Shown: piece after piece, positions 24,099 through 36,136 of the stretch
How positions within the stretch are numbered: position 1 is the first letter of the stretch
Layout: each line of letters opens with the position of its first letter
Source: Timema cristinae
Lineage: Eukaryota > Arthropoda > Insecta > Phasmatodea > Timematidae
DNA length: 64,000 nt
Direction: 5' to 3'
Assembly (NCBI GenBank): GCA_039000515.1
Contig: JBCFYV010000012.1
Coordinates: 43,216,355-43,280,354, forward strand
Notes under the pieces: model-generated
Told to the model about the DNA's origin: nothing
Seen by the model: only the letters and a program-made list of their open reading frames with translations
Databases searched by the model: none
Program-made: the position numbers and the translations under genes

Positions 24099-25450
24099 AT
24101 GGACAAGATAGCTGACCACTCACGCGAACAGCTGAAACCACATCAGTCTCAGGACTGGGCACGAAACATCGATGAGGAAGAGGATGTAGACATTGACACA
24201 ACTGAAAACGAAGCTTGAGAACGCTGAGTTTACGGAAGCTACGGTCCTAAAGAGGAAGTTGCTTTTTAAACCTAAAGACGATACACCACCTAAATCTATC
24301 AAGGTGAGCAATCAATTTGAGACTCTCTCAGGAAAGGACCAAAGTATGGATACTTCTGACATACCTACAAATACCACAGAAACTCAGAAATCAAAACCAA
24401 AAATTCCACCGATAGTCATCTCGAGGACAAACAACTACTCAAACATTGTAAAGTCAATGAAAACCACTATGATCGGAACATTCAAAGTATTCTATGTACA
24501 AGACGGCTTAAAGATTCATACTACTACATTAGAAGACTTCAAAACACTACAAGCACTTCTCAAAAATACAGGACAAGAGTACCACACGTACACAATGCAA
24601 AAAGACAAACCCCCAAAATTGTAATAAAGGGTCTCCCACCCAATATGCCAACTAAGGACATAAAGGAGGAGCTAGAGATACTAGGGTACACGGTAACGGA
24701 TGTACGACAATTCACCTCAAGAACACAAAATGAAAATAGTGTACAAGACATAGTAAAACTCTTACCGATAATTGTTTGCACACATCACTAGAACATGACA
24801 AAAACTTTCAAATTTTTCAATAAACATATCTCAACAATACCCGTGTTAAGATAAAACATTACGTTCAGCCCAAAACTTCATTTTACAATGCCACAACTGC
24901 CAAAAGTTCGGACACTCCAAAAATAACTGCGCAAATAAACCAAGATGCGTAAAATGTCTAATACCCCACTTGACTTCAGATTGCCCTAGAAAAGAAAAGA
25001 CCACCCAGCAATCTTCGTAAATTGCGGCGGCAAGCAACAGCGAATTACACAAAATGTCCGACTTATCAAAAACTCGAAGAAAAGAAGATAGAACAAAGGC
25101 AGCAAAAAATAGAAAAACCATACATAAACATACAAACGGCGACTATTAACAGCAAGGACTTCCCGACATTACCTCCAAAAACAACAAACGCAAACGTAAC
25201 GCACCGCACATACAGAGACACCTTGATGAGTAGAAGAGAAGACGCACATCAGCAGAAGGAACAGGGAAAAACTTCCCCATTTGATTTTAAAGAAATAATT
25301 AATATATTCAAAGAACTGGACATATGTGTATTACTGAAAAACCTGAGACCTTACATTACAAAAATAAATCAAGCAGAAGACAAGATGACAAAACTCATGA
25401 TAATTGTAGAAGCGGCAACTGACTATTACTTCAGCAGTGATGACAATTGA
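24099..25450 (+). pseudogene. LINE ORF1, gag-like (copy 2)
   Basis: From the ATG the frame shifts near 24,210. It runs open to 24624, shifts again at a C/A run (AAACCCCCAAAATTG), and is broken again near 24,790, 24,890 and 25,020. Zinc knuckle remnants CX2CX4HX4C (FGHSKNNC) and CX2CX3HX4C (PHLTSDC) lie near 24,895-24,985. The third is split by a frameshift. The last 142 codons (25022-25450) are open, with FPTLPPKT and SPFDFKE as in copy 1. Confidence 0.8.
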
Positions 25451-28103
25451 AAAAGACCAACTAAGAATTTTAGTATGGAATGCCAACAGTATACTTCAAC
25501 AAGCCCGAGAGTTTGAGGACCTACTAAAAACGTACGGGATTGACGTAGCACTAATCTGTGAAACTCATTTACAAGAAACTAAACGATTACATATCCTAGG
25601 GTACACCATCTATAGAACGGACAGAAAGCATACCAGGGGGGAGGGACAGCTTTCCTAATCAAGAACTACCTTACACACTACAGAGCTGACATACAGGATA
25701 CGGAGAACCTTGAGGCCACGGCGGTTGGCGTAAACACAAAGAAGGGACCTATTACTTTTGTGGCAGTATACAACCCTCTGAACAAGACTCTACTTAAACG
25801 AGACCTTGATCAAGTTACTGTAACTGACGACTACCTAATAGGGGGGATCTGAATAATAAAAATATACTGTGGAACTGCCGGACAACAAACAGGAACTGAA
25901 GGATTTTAGAGGAACGCTCCAACGAAACGGAATACAATGTAGTTGCACCAGATTCACCAACATTTTACCCTGGAAACCATCTTCATCGACCGGACATCCT
26001 CGACATCATACTAACAAATACAAAAATATCATCAGAGACAGTATCAGTCCTACAAGGGCTTGATTCAGACCACAATCCACTACTTGGCGAGTGGGACATC
26101 AGTATTGACCACCACACAAACTGGCGCAAACCTACTACAAAGACGACCGATTGGACAATGTATAAATCTGAACTACAAGAAGTGATCCCAATAAACTTAC
26201 GTATAGAAACTGAGAAAGATGTTGACGAAGCAATAGAAATATTCACGACTACAATCCAAGAAACCTACGAAACTCATGCCACGACTTCGCAAAAACGACA
26301 AGACCTGAGAATTGATAACCCAGAACTAAACTACAGACTAGCCCTTAAAAGGGAAGCCGAAGAGACTGGCAAGGATGAGGACACCGCAAGCGAGAACCAA
26401 CTATAGCAGACTTAAAGCCATAGTAAGAAGATTAGTTAATCAAATCCGAAGATAAAATAGGACCACCTTCGTGACGGAAACAGCCACAAATCTTCAACAA
26501 ATATGGAAGATTACAAATATACTTAAAGGGAAAACAAAAAAAAAACAGGCACACCAGCAATCCACGGCTGACAGGGGATGGCCTACACTAGTAAAGATAA
26601 AGCCGAAGCCATAGTAGAGATATTAATAGACCAATTCACGCCAAATCCAACCCAAGAGGAAGCTTTTAATAGAGGAGTCGTCAGAACAGTAAACGAATAC
26701 ATAGACAGACCAGTAGCAGAGACACCAGAATATCACAGACCATGAAATTCAAAACTCTATCAAAACACTTAGACGAAATAAGGCACCGGGACTTGACTGC
26801 ATAAGGAACGAAATGTTAATAAACCTACCTCAAATTGCAATAGCTCATATGTCCCAAATACTGAATACAGCCCTCAAACTTGCATACTTCCCAAATACTT
26901 GGAAAAACGCCAAAATTATCACAATAACTAAACCAGGTAAAAATGGAATCTTCCCTCAAAACAGAAGACCAATAAGTCTACTCAGTACGATTGGAAAACT
27001 TTTTGAATCACTCATACAAAAAAGACCAAGACAACATGCAGATGACAACAACATAATCCCCGACTAACAATTTGGTTTCAAGTCACAACATTCAACGACT
27101 CACCCCCTACTCAACTTCATTTAAAGACGCGACGGAAGTATTCAATCGACGAGAGTACATGATAGCCATATTTTTAGATGTGGAAAAAGCGTTTGATCGA
27201 GTGTGGCATTATGGACTCATTCACAAGAAGATTAGATACAACTTCCCACAAGGACTCATACAACTAACCAACAATACCTGAAAGATAGGAAATTTCAAGT
27301 CTCTATAGAGGGCACACTCTCAGAGAGAAGGAATATAAAGGTGGGGGTACCACAAGGGTCAGTTCTGGCTCCCTTCTTGTACAACGTATACGTTGCGGAC
27401 GTACCAACCAGTCCAAAAATTACCATAAGGCTATTTGCAGACGACACGTTAATATACACAAAAGACAAAAATATCTACTATGCATCACTAGCGACACAAC
27501 GATACTTGAAGACGTTAGAAACATGGTTTTCCAAATGGAGAGTCAAAGTGAATACTGAGAAATCTACTGCAATGACTGTGACAAAAAAAAGACTGCTACC
27601 GCCGGAAAATTTCACTCTCTATCAGGAAGAAATACCGTTTAAAAACCAAACTAAATACCTCGGGATCAACATCGACAGAAGACTTACTTGGGGAAAACCA
27701 CATAGAACTAACCAACAAAAAAGCGAAGGCAGTATTCATACATCTATACCCCATACTAAAAGGACAACAAATAATCCAACAAACCAAACTCATAATTTAC
27801 AGAACTGTGATACAGCCAATCATACTCTACGGCTGCGTAGGGTGGGGATACGCAGCGAAGACGCACATTGCAAAACTACAGACAACACAGAATATGATCC
27901 TAAGGGTGATAACCGGGGTAGATAGAAGAACAAGGACGGATAACCTTCACAACATGATGTTGCAAGACACTGACAGAAATTTTCAAGGAGAGAAGAGACA
28001 AATTCTACAGTCAAAGTGCAGCACATGTGAATCCCATAATCAGATCCCTGGAAACTACGATCCATATGAAGGAGGGTCCTACAAACGTCCGAGATTGGAG
28101 TAG
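25440..28103 (+). pseudogene. LINE ORF2, endonuclease and reverse transcriptase (copy 2)
   Basis: The ATG overlaps the ORF1 stop (ATGACAATTGA, 11 bases), as in copy 1. Visible blocks: LRILVWNAN, LICETHL, AVYNPL, DSDHNPLLGEWD, FLDVEKAFDRVWH (near 27175), VPQGSVLAPF, FADDTLIYT (near 27435), KYLGINIDRRLTW and LYGCVGWGYAAKTH. Breaks occur near 25,650, 25,850, 25,900, 26,370, 26,405, 26,545, 26,740, 27,065, 27,280, 27,690 and 27,960. It is the worst preserved ORF2 of the array. Confidence 0.8.
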
Positions 28104-28275
28104 CAACAGTTCATTCACAACTTCACCTTCACATTTCATACCTCATAAAGTGTATAATTAATAACCAAACATGTATTCCTTTTCAGGGATCATTCACAAA
28201 TTCATAATTCAATCACATCCATCATTCATTAGATATATAAGTTTCATCAATTCACTGTTTTCACCCTCATTCCAT

Positions 28276-28485
28276 GAGGATAAGGGCTAGCGAATGCTGC
28301 CTGTAACTCACAAAGCAATACAGCCCTTTCACAGGTGACCTAGCTTGGCGCTTCTGTCAAGGTGGATATCTTGTGTCGGGCTACAGACAATTCAAACCGT
28401 GTATTTTTGTACAAACAATTCAAAGGTACCAATTCATGTATTAATTAAGTTCATGCAACGAGGATAAGGGTCTGGAAACAACCTG
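28276..28485 (+). repeat. 3' UTR paired motif (copy 2)
   Basis: GAGGATAAGGG lies at 28276 and 28460 (184 bp apart), each followed by CCTGTAACTC. The core from 28276 to about 28385 is nearly identical to copies 1 and 3, far above the similarity of the flanking UTR. Confidence 0.75.
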
Positions 28486-28572
28486 TAACTCGCATATCAA
28501 ATCAGCCAAAGCTTCTCCATCTTGTCAATGTAATTGTTGGCAAGTGGGGGAGGATGGCAACAGGGGAAACCC

Positions 28573-28585
28573 ATTTGCGTGGAGA
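28573..28585. repeat. Target box 3 (junction of copies 2 and 3)
   Basis: ATTTGCGTGGAGA lies between the GGGGAAACCC end of copy 2 and the 5' UTR of copy 3. Confidence 0.75.
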
Positions 28586-28628
28586 ATTTGAATTGAAACT
28601 TGACAGACGAGATCAGTTGATCGAAAGA

Positions 28629-28768
28629 GGTTGGAAGGTTGACTTCACCTCTAGAGATCGCATCTAAGATTGTCTCATCAAGGGACTTGATAAGAGGTTG
28701 GAAGGTTGACTTCACTTCTTTTCAAGGACTCTGTGGAGATAACAGGTTGGAAGGTTGACTTCACCTGG
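28629..28768 (+). repeat. 5' UTR iterons of copy 3 (three)
   Basis: GGTTGGAAGGTTGACTTCAC starts at 28629, 28696 and 28745 (spacings 67 and 49). The 49-bp spacing equals that in copy 1. The repeat core is better kept than the sequence between repeats. Confidence 0.75.
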
Positions 28769-28894
28769 AGTATAGGCCTCAACTCTCATCGAGCATCGAC
28801 TGAGGGTGAGTTTATCAACAAGTGGGCATACCACAACAATGCGTTGACAAGGGACAAAGCTAACACACTTTTAGAAGTAAAATTTGACCAAACC

Positions 28895-28922
28895 GTTGTC
28901 GGCCCTTTATAGGGCCAACAAC
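28895..28922 (+). promoter_or_regulatory. GC-rich hairpin before ORF1 (copy 3)
   Basis: GTTGTCGGCCCT pairs with AGGGCCAACAAC around a four-base TTAT loop, 11 bp before the ORF1 ATG. Confidence 0.7.
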
Positions 28923-28933
28923 ACAAGATAAAC

Positions 28934-30282
28934 ATGGACATGACTGCTGAGCAATAACGTATGAAACTAAAAAGACAGCAAACACTGGAATATCAAGACA
29001 CCTGGAAGAAGACATAAACGTTGAGAATATTGACAAAGACTCTGACGAAGACGGCTTCCTAGAAGCTACTATTCTGAAAAGAAAACTTTTATCTAAACAG
29101 AAGGAAGAAAAACCCTCGAAATCTTCAAAATCCCTAATCAATTTGACGCAATATCTGACCAGGAGGAACCAATGGAGTTAACTGAAGGGGCAAAGGAACC
29201 CGCTAGGGAGAACAGTACTCAAGACAAATAACCAAGACAAAGAGTTCCACCCATTGTAGTAGGGGCACCACTAACTACTCTAAAGTAACCAAGGCGATGA
29301 AGGAGAAACTAAAGGGGACATATAAAATATTCAACATCAAGGAAGGACTCAAACTACAAGTAGCAACCCTTGAAGACTTCAAATCAATTCAAACATACCT
29401 CAAACAGATAGGCCAGGAGTACCATACATTCACCTTCCCAAGGGACAAACCCTTGAAAGTAGTAATTAAAGGGCTCCCGCCAAACATGTCTACGGACGAG
29501 ATTAAGGAATAGCTCCGAGAAATAGGATACACACTGTTTGATGTAAGGTAATTTCAATCACGCACCCAAAAAGAACTAGGCCCACAGGACAATATCAAAC
29601 GTCTTCCAATATTCATCTGTACCATGACAAGATCAGACGAAAACATAAAAATATTCCAAGAAAACTTCATAAATCACACTAGGGTCAAAATAGAACATTA
29701 CATCCAATCACCTAACTATATACTGCAATGCCATAGGTGCCAGAAGTTTGGGCATTCAAAGAACAATTGTTCTAACAATCCAAAATGCGTAAAATGCATG
29801 GCCCCTCACTTGACCTCAGAATGCACAAAAAAGGACAAAACAACCCCAGCTAAATGTGTGAACTGTAGGGAAACCACACTGCTAATTATTCAAAGTGTCC
29901 AGAATATCTAAAAGCAATAGAAATGAAAATAGAGCAGAGACTAAGATCTGAAACCAAAACATCCACTCTAGTGATAAAAAAATTTTTCCTCTACTACCAA
30001 ACAAGACGACGCCAACCACACACACACACTCGTTCGTACAGAGATATCTTGGTAGACAATCGAGATGGACCACAGAAACAAAAAGCGAAAGAACAGGAAC
30101 CAAACACTTCATTTGACTTTAAGGAAATACTTGCAATAATAAAGGAACTAAATATATGCGGATTTTTAAAACATCTCAAATCATACTTAACCAAAATAAA
30201 TCAGACTAAAGACAAAATGTCAAAGCTCATGCTCATCATCGAAGTAGCTACTGAATTATACTTCGGTTCTAACGACGAATAA
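28934..30282 (+). pseudogene. LINE ORF1, gag-like (copy 3)
   Basis: The ATG frame stops at codon 8 (TAA). Later segments recover the protein: 29297-29512 (KGTYKIF and VVIKGLPPN, then a stop in KELREIGY-type sequence), and 29624-29911 with zinc knuckles near 29730-29870 (CHRCQKFGHSKNNC, CVKCMAPHLTSEC, and a third damaged by a frameshift after CVNC). The last segment, 29923-30282, ends YFGSNDE with TAA. Confidence 0.8.
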
Positions 30283-32942
30283 ACCTCTACCTATGGGAGC
30301 AAATACCTCAGAATTCTGAGTTGGAATGCCAACGGTATTCTCCATAAAATCCACGAGTTCGAGGAGATTTTACAAACCTATGGTATAGACTTGGCACTAA
30401 TAGGGGAAACACATCTTAATGCAGACAAAAGATTCAACATAACAGGTTATAACACATACAGAACTGACAGAGTACACGGCAGGGGAGGAGGTACGGCTGT
30501 TGTCATAAGAAATTGTCTACCGCACTACAGATCAACCATACAAGACACAGAAAACCTTGAGGCAACAGCAGTAACGGTAAATACCAAAAGCGGCCATATC
30601 AACTTTGTGGCCGCCTACAACCCGCCTAACAAGATGCTTCTTAAAACAGACCTTGATACTGTGACGACAGGCGACCACTTCCTGATAGGGAGTGATCTCA
30701 ACAGTAAGAACACACTTTGGAATAGCCGGTTGACTAATAGACAGGGACGCATACTGGAAGAACATGCAAAAGACGCAGAGTACAACGTATTGGCACCGGA
30801 ATCTCCAACTTTCTATCCCGCGAATTACCTACATAGGCCTGATGTTCTGGATATAATAATGACCAACCTAAAGATAACAAATGAAACCCTAACAGTATTG
30901 CAGGAGTTGGACTCGGATCACAATCCTATCCTTTGCGAGTGGGACGTCGACACCGAACACAAGAATAACTGGTGCAAACCGAATACTAAGACTACAAACT
31001 GGATGAAATTTAACACTGAGCTACAGGAAAACATTCCAAGAAACCTATTAATTGAGTCACAAGAAGACGTTGACGCTGCCATAGACGTCCTGACGATGAC
31101 AATACAAGAGACTTACAGAGTAAACACAAATACTTCCCAAAAACAACAGGACATAAGGTCTGACCGGCCCGACCTAAACTACCTAATTGCCCAGAAAAGG
31201 GATTGGCAGAGACTAAGGACACCACAGGAGAGAACAAGGTACAACCGACTTAAAGCGCAGGTAAGGAGGACAGTCAACGAATAAAGAAGAGCTAAATGGA
31301 ACACGTTCGTTACGGACACAGCGACTGACACACAAAAATCATGGACCATAACAAAGATACTAAAAGGTACCGCAAAAAAAGTGGGCACACCTGCGATATA
31401 TGGACAGCGAGGATGGCCTACACGAGCATCGACATGCCAATGCGATAGCGGAGACACTGTAACAGCAGTCTAATCCCAACCCTGTGCAGGAAATAGAATT
31501 CAATAACGATGCAATTAGAAGAGTAAACAAATACATGGAAAGACCGTTAACCAACCCACTAGACACAATCACGGAAGAGGAACTCCTGGACAGCATCAAA
31601 ACCCTCCGACAAAATAAAGCCCCGGGGATAGACGGCATTACTAACGAAATGTTGAAGAACCTACCACATGTCGCTATAACCCTACTAACCCAAATAACGA
31701 ACGCGGCACTCAAACTACTCTATTTCCCAAAAGTCTGGAAAAAAGCAAAGGTCATAAGCATACCTAAGCCTGGAAAAAATAGCATATTCCCGCAAAACCG
31801 AAGACCACTTAGCCTACTTAACACAACAGCCAAACTATTTGAATCAGTACTACTAAAAAGACTTAAGCAACACTCAGAATCGACCAACGTAATCCCCGAC
31901 CTTCAGTTTGGGTTTAAAGAACACCACTATACAATCCACCCTTTGATCAACTTCATCGAAGACGCCACAGATACCTTCAACAAAAGGGAATATATGATTG
32001 CTATATTCCTGGATGTTGAAAAGGCCTTCGATAAGGTGTGGCATTATGGCCTACTCCATAAATTGATACAAGGCAACTTCCCACAGGGAGCCATCAGACT
32101 CATAAGAAGCTACTTGGAGTACAGAGAATTCAAAGTCTATATCGAGGGATCACTGTCCGAAAAGTTCCTTGTAAAATCTGGAGTGCCACAAGGGTCGGTC
32201 CTGGCACCCTATCTATTTAACCTATATGTAGCTGACATTCCGACACATCCGAAAATGACAGTCAGACTATTTGCTGATGACACACTAATCTACACCAGAG
32301 GAAAAAACTTATACTACGCGACACTGGCAATACAACGCTACCTGATATTACTAGAGACCTGGCTTGCGGAATGGAGAGTGAGAGTCAACACCACAAAATC
32401 AACGGCCATGGTAGTGACTAGGAGAAGGTAGCAACCCCCGGAAAACCTCACCCTCTTTCAAGAGGATATTCCGTATCAGACCGAAAAGCAAATATCTTGG
32501 CATAACAATTGATAGGAGACTAACCTGGACCTAACATATAGACCAAACCAAAAAATCTGCAACTGCCTTATTCATACAACTGTACCCACTACTTAAAGGT
32601 CACCAACTCGATCAGAAAACAAAACTAACTATTTATAAAAGTGTAATGCAGCCTGTTATTCTTTACGGCTGCGTAGGATGGGGCTACGCAGCAGGGAAAC
32701 ACATCAAGAAGCTGCAGACCGTACAAAACAAAGTACTTAGAACAATAAAAGGAACAGACATAAGAACGAGGGTTGATCACCTACACGAAATAATAAAGAC
32801 CAAGACACTACCGTAAATATTCAAGGAACGACGAGAAAAGTTCTACAAGCAAAGTACGGAACATGGAAATCCGTTAATACAAAAACTGAGCAACTACGAC
32901 CCGCTTGTCCGAAGATCCTACAAGCGCCCAAGCCTGGAGTAG
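30283..32942 (+). pseudogene. LINE ORF2, endonuclease and reverse transcriptase (copy 3)
   Basis: Unlike copies 1 and 2, ORF2 is in the same frame as ORF1, straight after its TAA. No ATG overlaps, so the original start region is altered. The frame is open to a stop at 31282-31284, covering the whole endonuclease: LRILSWNANGI, LIGETHL, AAYNPPNK, GSDLNSKNTLWNSR and DSDHNPILCEWD. A second open part (31484-32431, 315 codons) has APGIDGI, RPLSLL, FLDVEKAFDKVWH, VPQGSVLAPY and FADDTLIYT. A stop near 32430 and frameshifts near 32,490 and 32,815 break the C-terminus. Confidence 0.85.
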
Positions 32943-33155
32943 AGCGGCAAGACGAGTCGACAGATAGAGACAGTAATATATTTAAAAAAAAAATCACCCA
33001 CAAACTCACATTCAATTCCATCTCTCATAAAGTGTATCTTGTGTTAATCAATCATGTATTAATTTCAGATGTTCAGACACAAACTCAAAATCAATCATCT
33101 CCATCTCTCATTAGATATTTAATGTCATAATTTCATTGATTCACCCTGATTTCAT

Positions 33156-33365
33156 GAGGATAAGGGTTAGCGTATGCTGCCTGTAACTCACAAAGCAATA
33201 CAGCCCTTCACAGGTGACCTAGCTTGACGATTCTGTCAAGGTGGATATCTTGTGTCGGGCTAGAAAACAACTCAAACCGTGTACTTTGTACGATTAAATC
33301 ATAGTTACCAAGTCATATAATGTTAAGTTCATGCAACGAGGATAAGGGTCTGTGAAAACAGCCTG
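33156..33365 (+). repeat. 3' UTR paired motif (copy 3)
   Basis: GAGGATAAGGG lies at 33156 and 33338 (182 bp apart). The CCTGTAACTC partner follows each time, and TGTCAAGGTGGATATCTTGT lies between them. Confidence 0.75.
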
Positions 33366-33455
33366 TAACTCAAAAAACAAATCAGCCAAAGCTTCCTCTA
33401 CTGGTCGATGAATCTATTGGCAGGTGGGGAGGTTGGGGCAATAGGGGAAACCCAC

Positions 33456-33467
33456 ATTCGCGTGGAC
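33456..33467. repeat. Target box 4 (right edge of LINE array)
   Basis: ATTCGCGTGGAC, two changes from the other three boxes. It lies beyond the 3' end of copy 3 and is followed by unrelated flank. This position means the box is target sequence rather than the 5' start of an element. Confidence 0.65.
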
Positions 33468-36130
33468 ACTGAGTATAGATGGTCGTCTTTCTTTTTTCTA
33501 GGAAGTATGGCTATAATTGATTCTTGAAGAAATCTTGGCTTTAGAATATGGACATATTATTTGAATTTCTGATAATAGTTGAACCGCTGACATAAGTAAG
33601 CATAGAATTACACTTAGTTCAAAACTAAAATAGGTGGTTGAAGAAGAATATATATATAAGCATTATATTAATATGAATATCAGTGAACCACATATACATT
33701 ACACGTTAATATTATTTATCTTTTATAATTTTTCATGTGTCACATATAATGATTTTAAAAATTACTTGAGTTTATTTCAAATACATAAACACTTTTGTGA
33801 ATAAATTTAACACTAAAACACGCTAGTTATCTTAGTTTTATGGAAAGAGATTAGATCAAAATGCCTTATATTGCTTGGAATAATTTGTTTATTAAAGATC
33901 ACTACTTATATAAAACTTTTTCTTACTAATCTAAGATCTATTATAATAACTAATAAGATATATTGTTATTTATAAGATGATTAAAACATATTTTAAATTA
34001 TAAAACTACATTATATGTGTTAGAACCTTAAACAGTATATTAATAACAAACCCATGTAAAAACTAAAAAATCATATATAAAAAATCAATATATATATATA
34101 TTTATATATATATATTTGTAATGAGACGAATGCTGTTTTATCTAAAAGTTAAATTAAATTTAGAATATCATAAATTACGTTTCGTAGCATGACTGAGAAT
34201 TAATGTATAGTACTTATAAATATTATTTGAGTTTTTTCAATATAAAAATTTATCTGATAAAAAGTTAATTCAAATGTTGCGACAAGTTTTTATAATAAAA
34301 TATCATCGAGAAGACAAATTGGATTTTAATATACTACTAAATTTGAATGGATATCTGTCCACAATGCTAATAGTCACAGTATATTTTGTTTATAGCAATT
34401 TACATTCAACGCACTATGCAAATACGGATTCTTGTAAGATTACAAGCAAATCCTAGGCTTTGGAATACACTTTAATTTAAAAAATCGTAAAATAATTATT
34501 CATTATTTATAATTTTAAGTTTCATGGACGCTTTGATATGATTTGGAATGACTTAATTGTGTTGGAAGATCGAATTTTTATAGGACAAAAGACAACTGCA
34601 TTTTAATACAAATGACATTTGAATCAGTATATCTCTTCGAGATGATTGCCTGGTTTAAGATGAGAGTTTGAACACTCTAAATTACAACCCAGGCCGGAAG
34701 TTTCCAAAGCTTTGCTCAAAGGAAAAATTTAAAGCTAAACATCGTACATGGGACACTTGACTACACACATACAAACACACAGCCATACATACACATACTA
34801 TGCCTTAGTTTTTGGGTCCAATAAATGATAAACATTATTCTCTCATCATGTTCGGGATGGACGCATATGTACTAACTATTATAATATGTTTCTGATGAGT
34901 AAGGTTGAATTTAAAGGATGTATGCCTAAATTTTCTTGAAGGGAAGATGGTAAACCATTTATTAAAACCCCCCTCGATACATCCAGATTGAATTTAATAC
35001 CCCGATCTTACCGTCATTGGCAGTAAAAATATTTCGAGAGTTACACCTTAGACCGTTTGAGCACTAAAGAGAGTTATATATTGTTGATAATGAAACATTT
35101 GGTGATGTTACATCATACCACCCCCATACTAATTTTCAAGTCATGCTACCTACTCTGTATGAAACCGCAATATTAATAAATTTCATGCAATAGTAAACTT
35201 CTCTATTTTAGTCCAATTTAGAATCCGTCTAAAATAGTAATCCATATCAAACAAGAACTAACTCCCTGCAATCAATAAAATTTTCATGTACTTACCCTTT
35301 GTATCTTCTGGCTAAAACAACCTTCAAATCTGGACTTAAATCGCCGCGTCCTAAATTGAAGAGTGGGGCGATCGAGCCAGGGTGTAACTGCATCTGATTA
35401 CAGCTCCAAACCGTTGCTAGATGTACTGTACATGTCTAATTTTCGTAACTCACGTTATGTGATCTGTTGCCACCTTTACTAAATATACTCCATTGGTATA
35501 AAATAATACTAATAATATAGTAAAATATGACCAAAGTTGATTGAAAATATGTTTGTATTTTATAAAAGATGTTCTAAATTTCAATGGTTAAGAACATTAA
35601 GGTATACTTCGTTGGTTATTTCATTTTATTCACAATCTTTATATCATTACAAGTTTCTCCGATGACTTAAGTACGCAAACATCACCTATGTATATGGACT
35701 AAAGTTATGTATTCTTATGAATACCTTAATATAATCTACGAATATAGTGTCCTTAATAAAATGTGTACGATATGTGCACTTGCACTGAAAGGTTTAACAT
35801 AAATTCCGTTTTATTTGAATAAATCTGGTACGTTAATGACAAGTATAAAGATAACTGCATAGCCAACTATCATTCTCAAGTGAACTGAGGCGTTGGGTCC
35901 TAATCTTTAACACTATTGTTTTCTGTGCTCCCCATTTAAGAAAGTCGTAAATATGTGCTTTGCTTATAGAGAGGAAGTTATGGAGAACAGGTGTGTATGT
36001 GTGTTGTAAGTACACGTGTGTGCACATTGTGTGCGCTTGTAAGGACGTCAACTATTATCTCGTGTCAAACTCGTTGCTTAGTGGCATAATTCTGGCTCGA
36101 TGTTTCCTTTACCTCCCACATTTTCTTACA
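33468..36130. other. AT-rich stretch without a gene
   Basis: Nothing is supported except a TA microsatellite near 34085-34115. The frame at 34274-34456 is featureless. Confidence 0.45.
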
Positions 36131-36136
36131 ACCATT

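Larger units (their letters stand above)
23685..28572 (+). mobile_element. Jockey-like non-LTR retrotransposon, array copy 2
   Basis: Same plan as copy 1, but the 5' UTR is unrelated. It lacks the iterons and is richer in GACGG/GACGAGACG. The hairpin is kept (24062-24088), then ORF1 (24099-25450), ORF2 (25440-28103) and the 3' UTR, ending GGGGAAACCC. It is more decayed than copies 1 and 3 in both ORFs. Confidence 0.85.
28586..33455 (+). mobile_element. Jockey-like non-LTR retrotransposon, array copy 3
   Basis: Complete layout with three iterons, hairpin, ORF1 (28934-30282), ORF2 (30283-32942) and 3' UTR, ending GGGGAAACCCAC before the last target box. ORF2 is the best preserved of the array. 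Confidence 0.85.

Noticed and set aside
18905..33467. Array as an LTR retrotransposon with the 3' UTR repeats as LTRs
   Set aside because: The repeated units are whole elements with Jockey-type endonuclease and RT; there is no protease, RNase H, integrase or primer-binding site.
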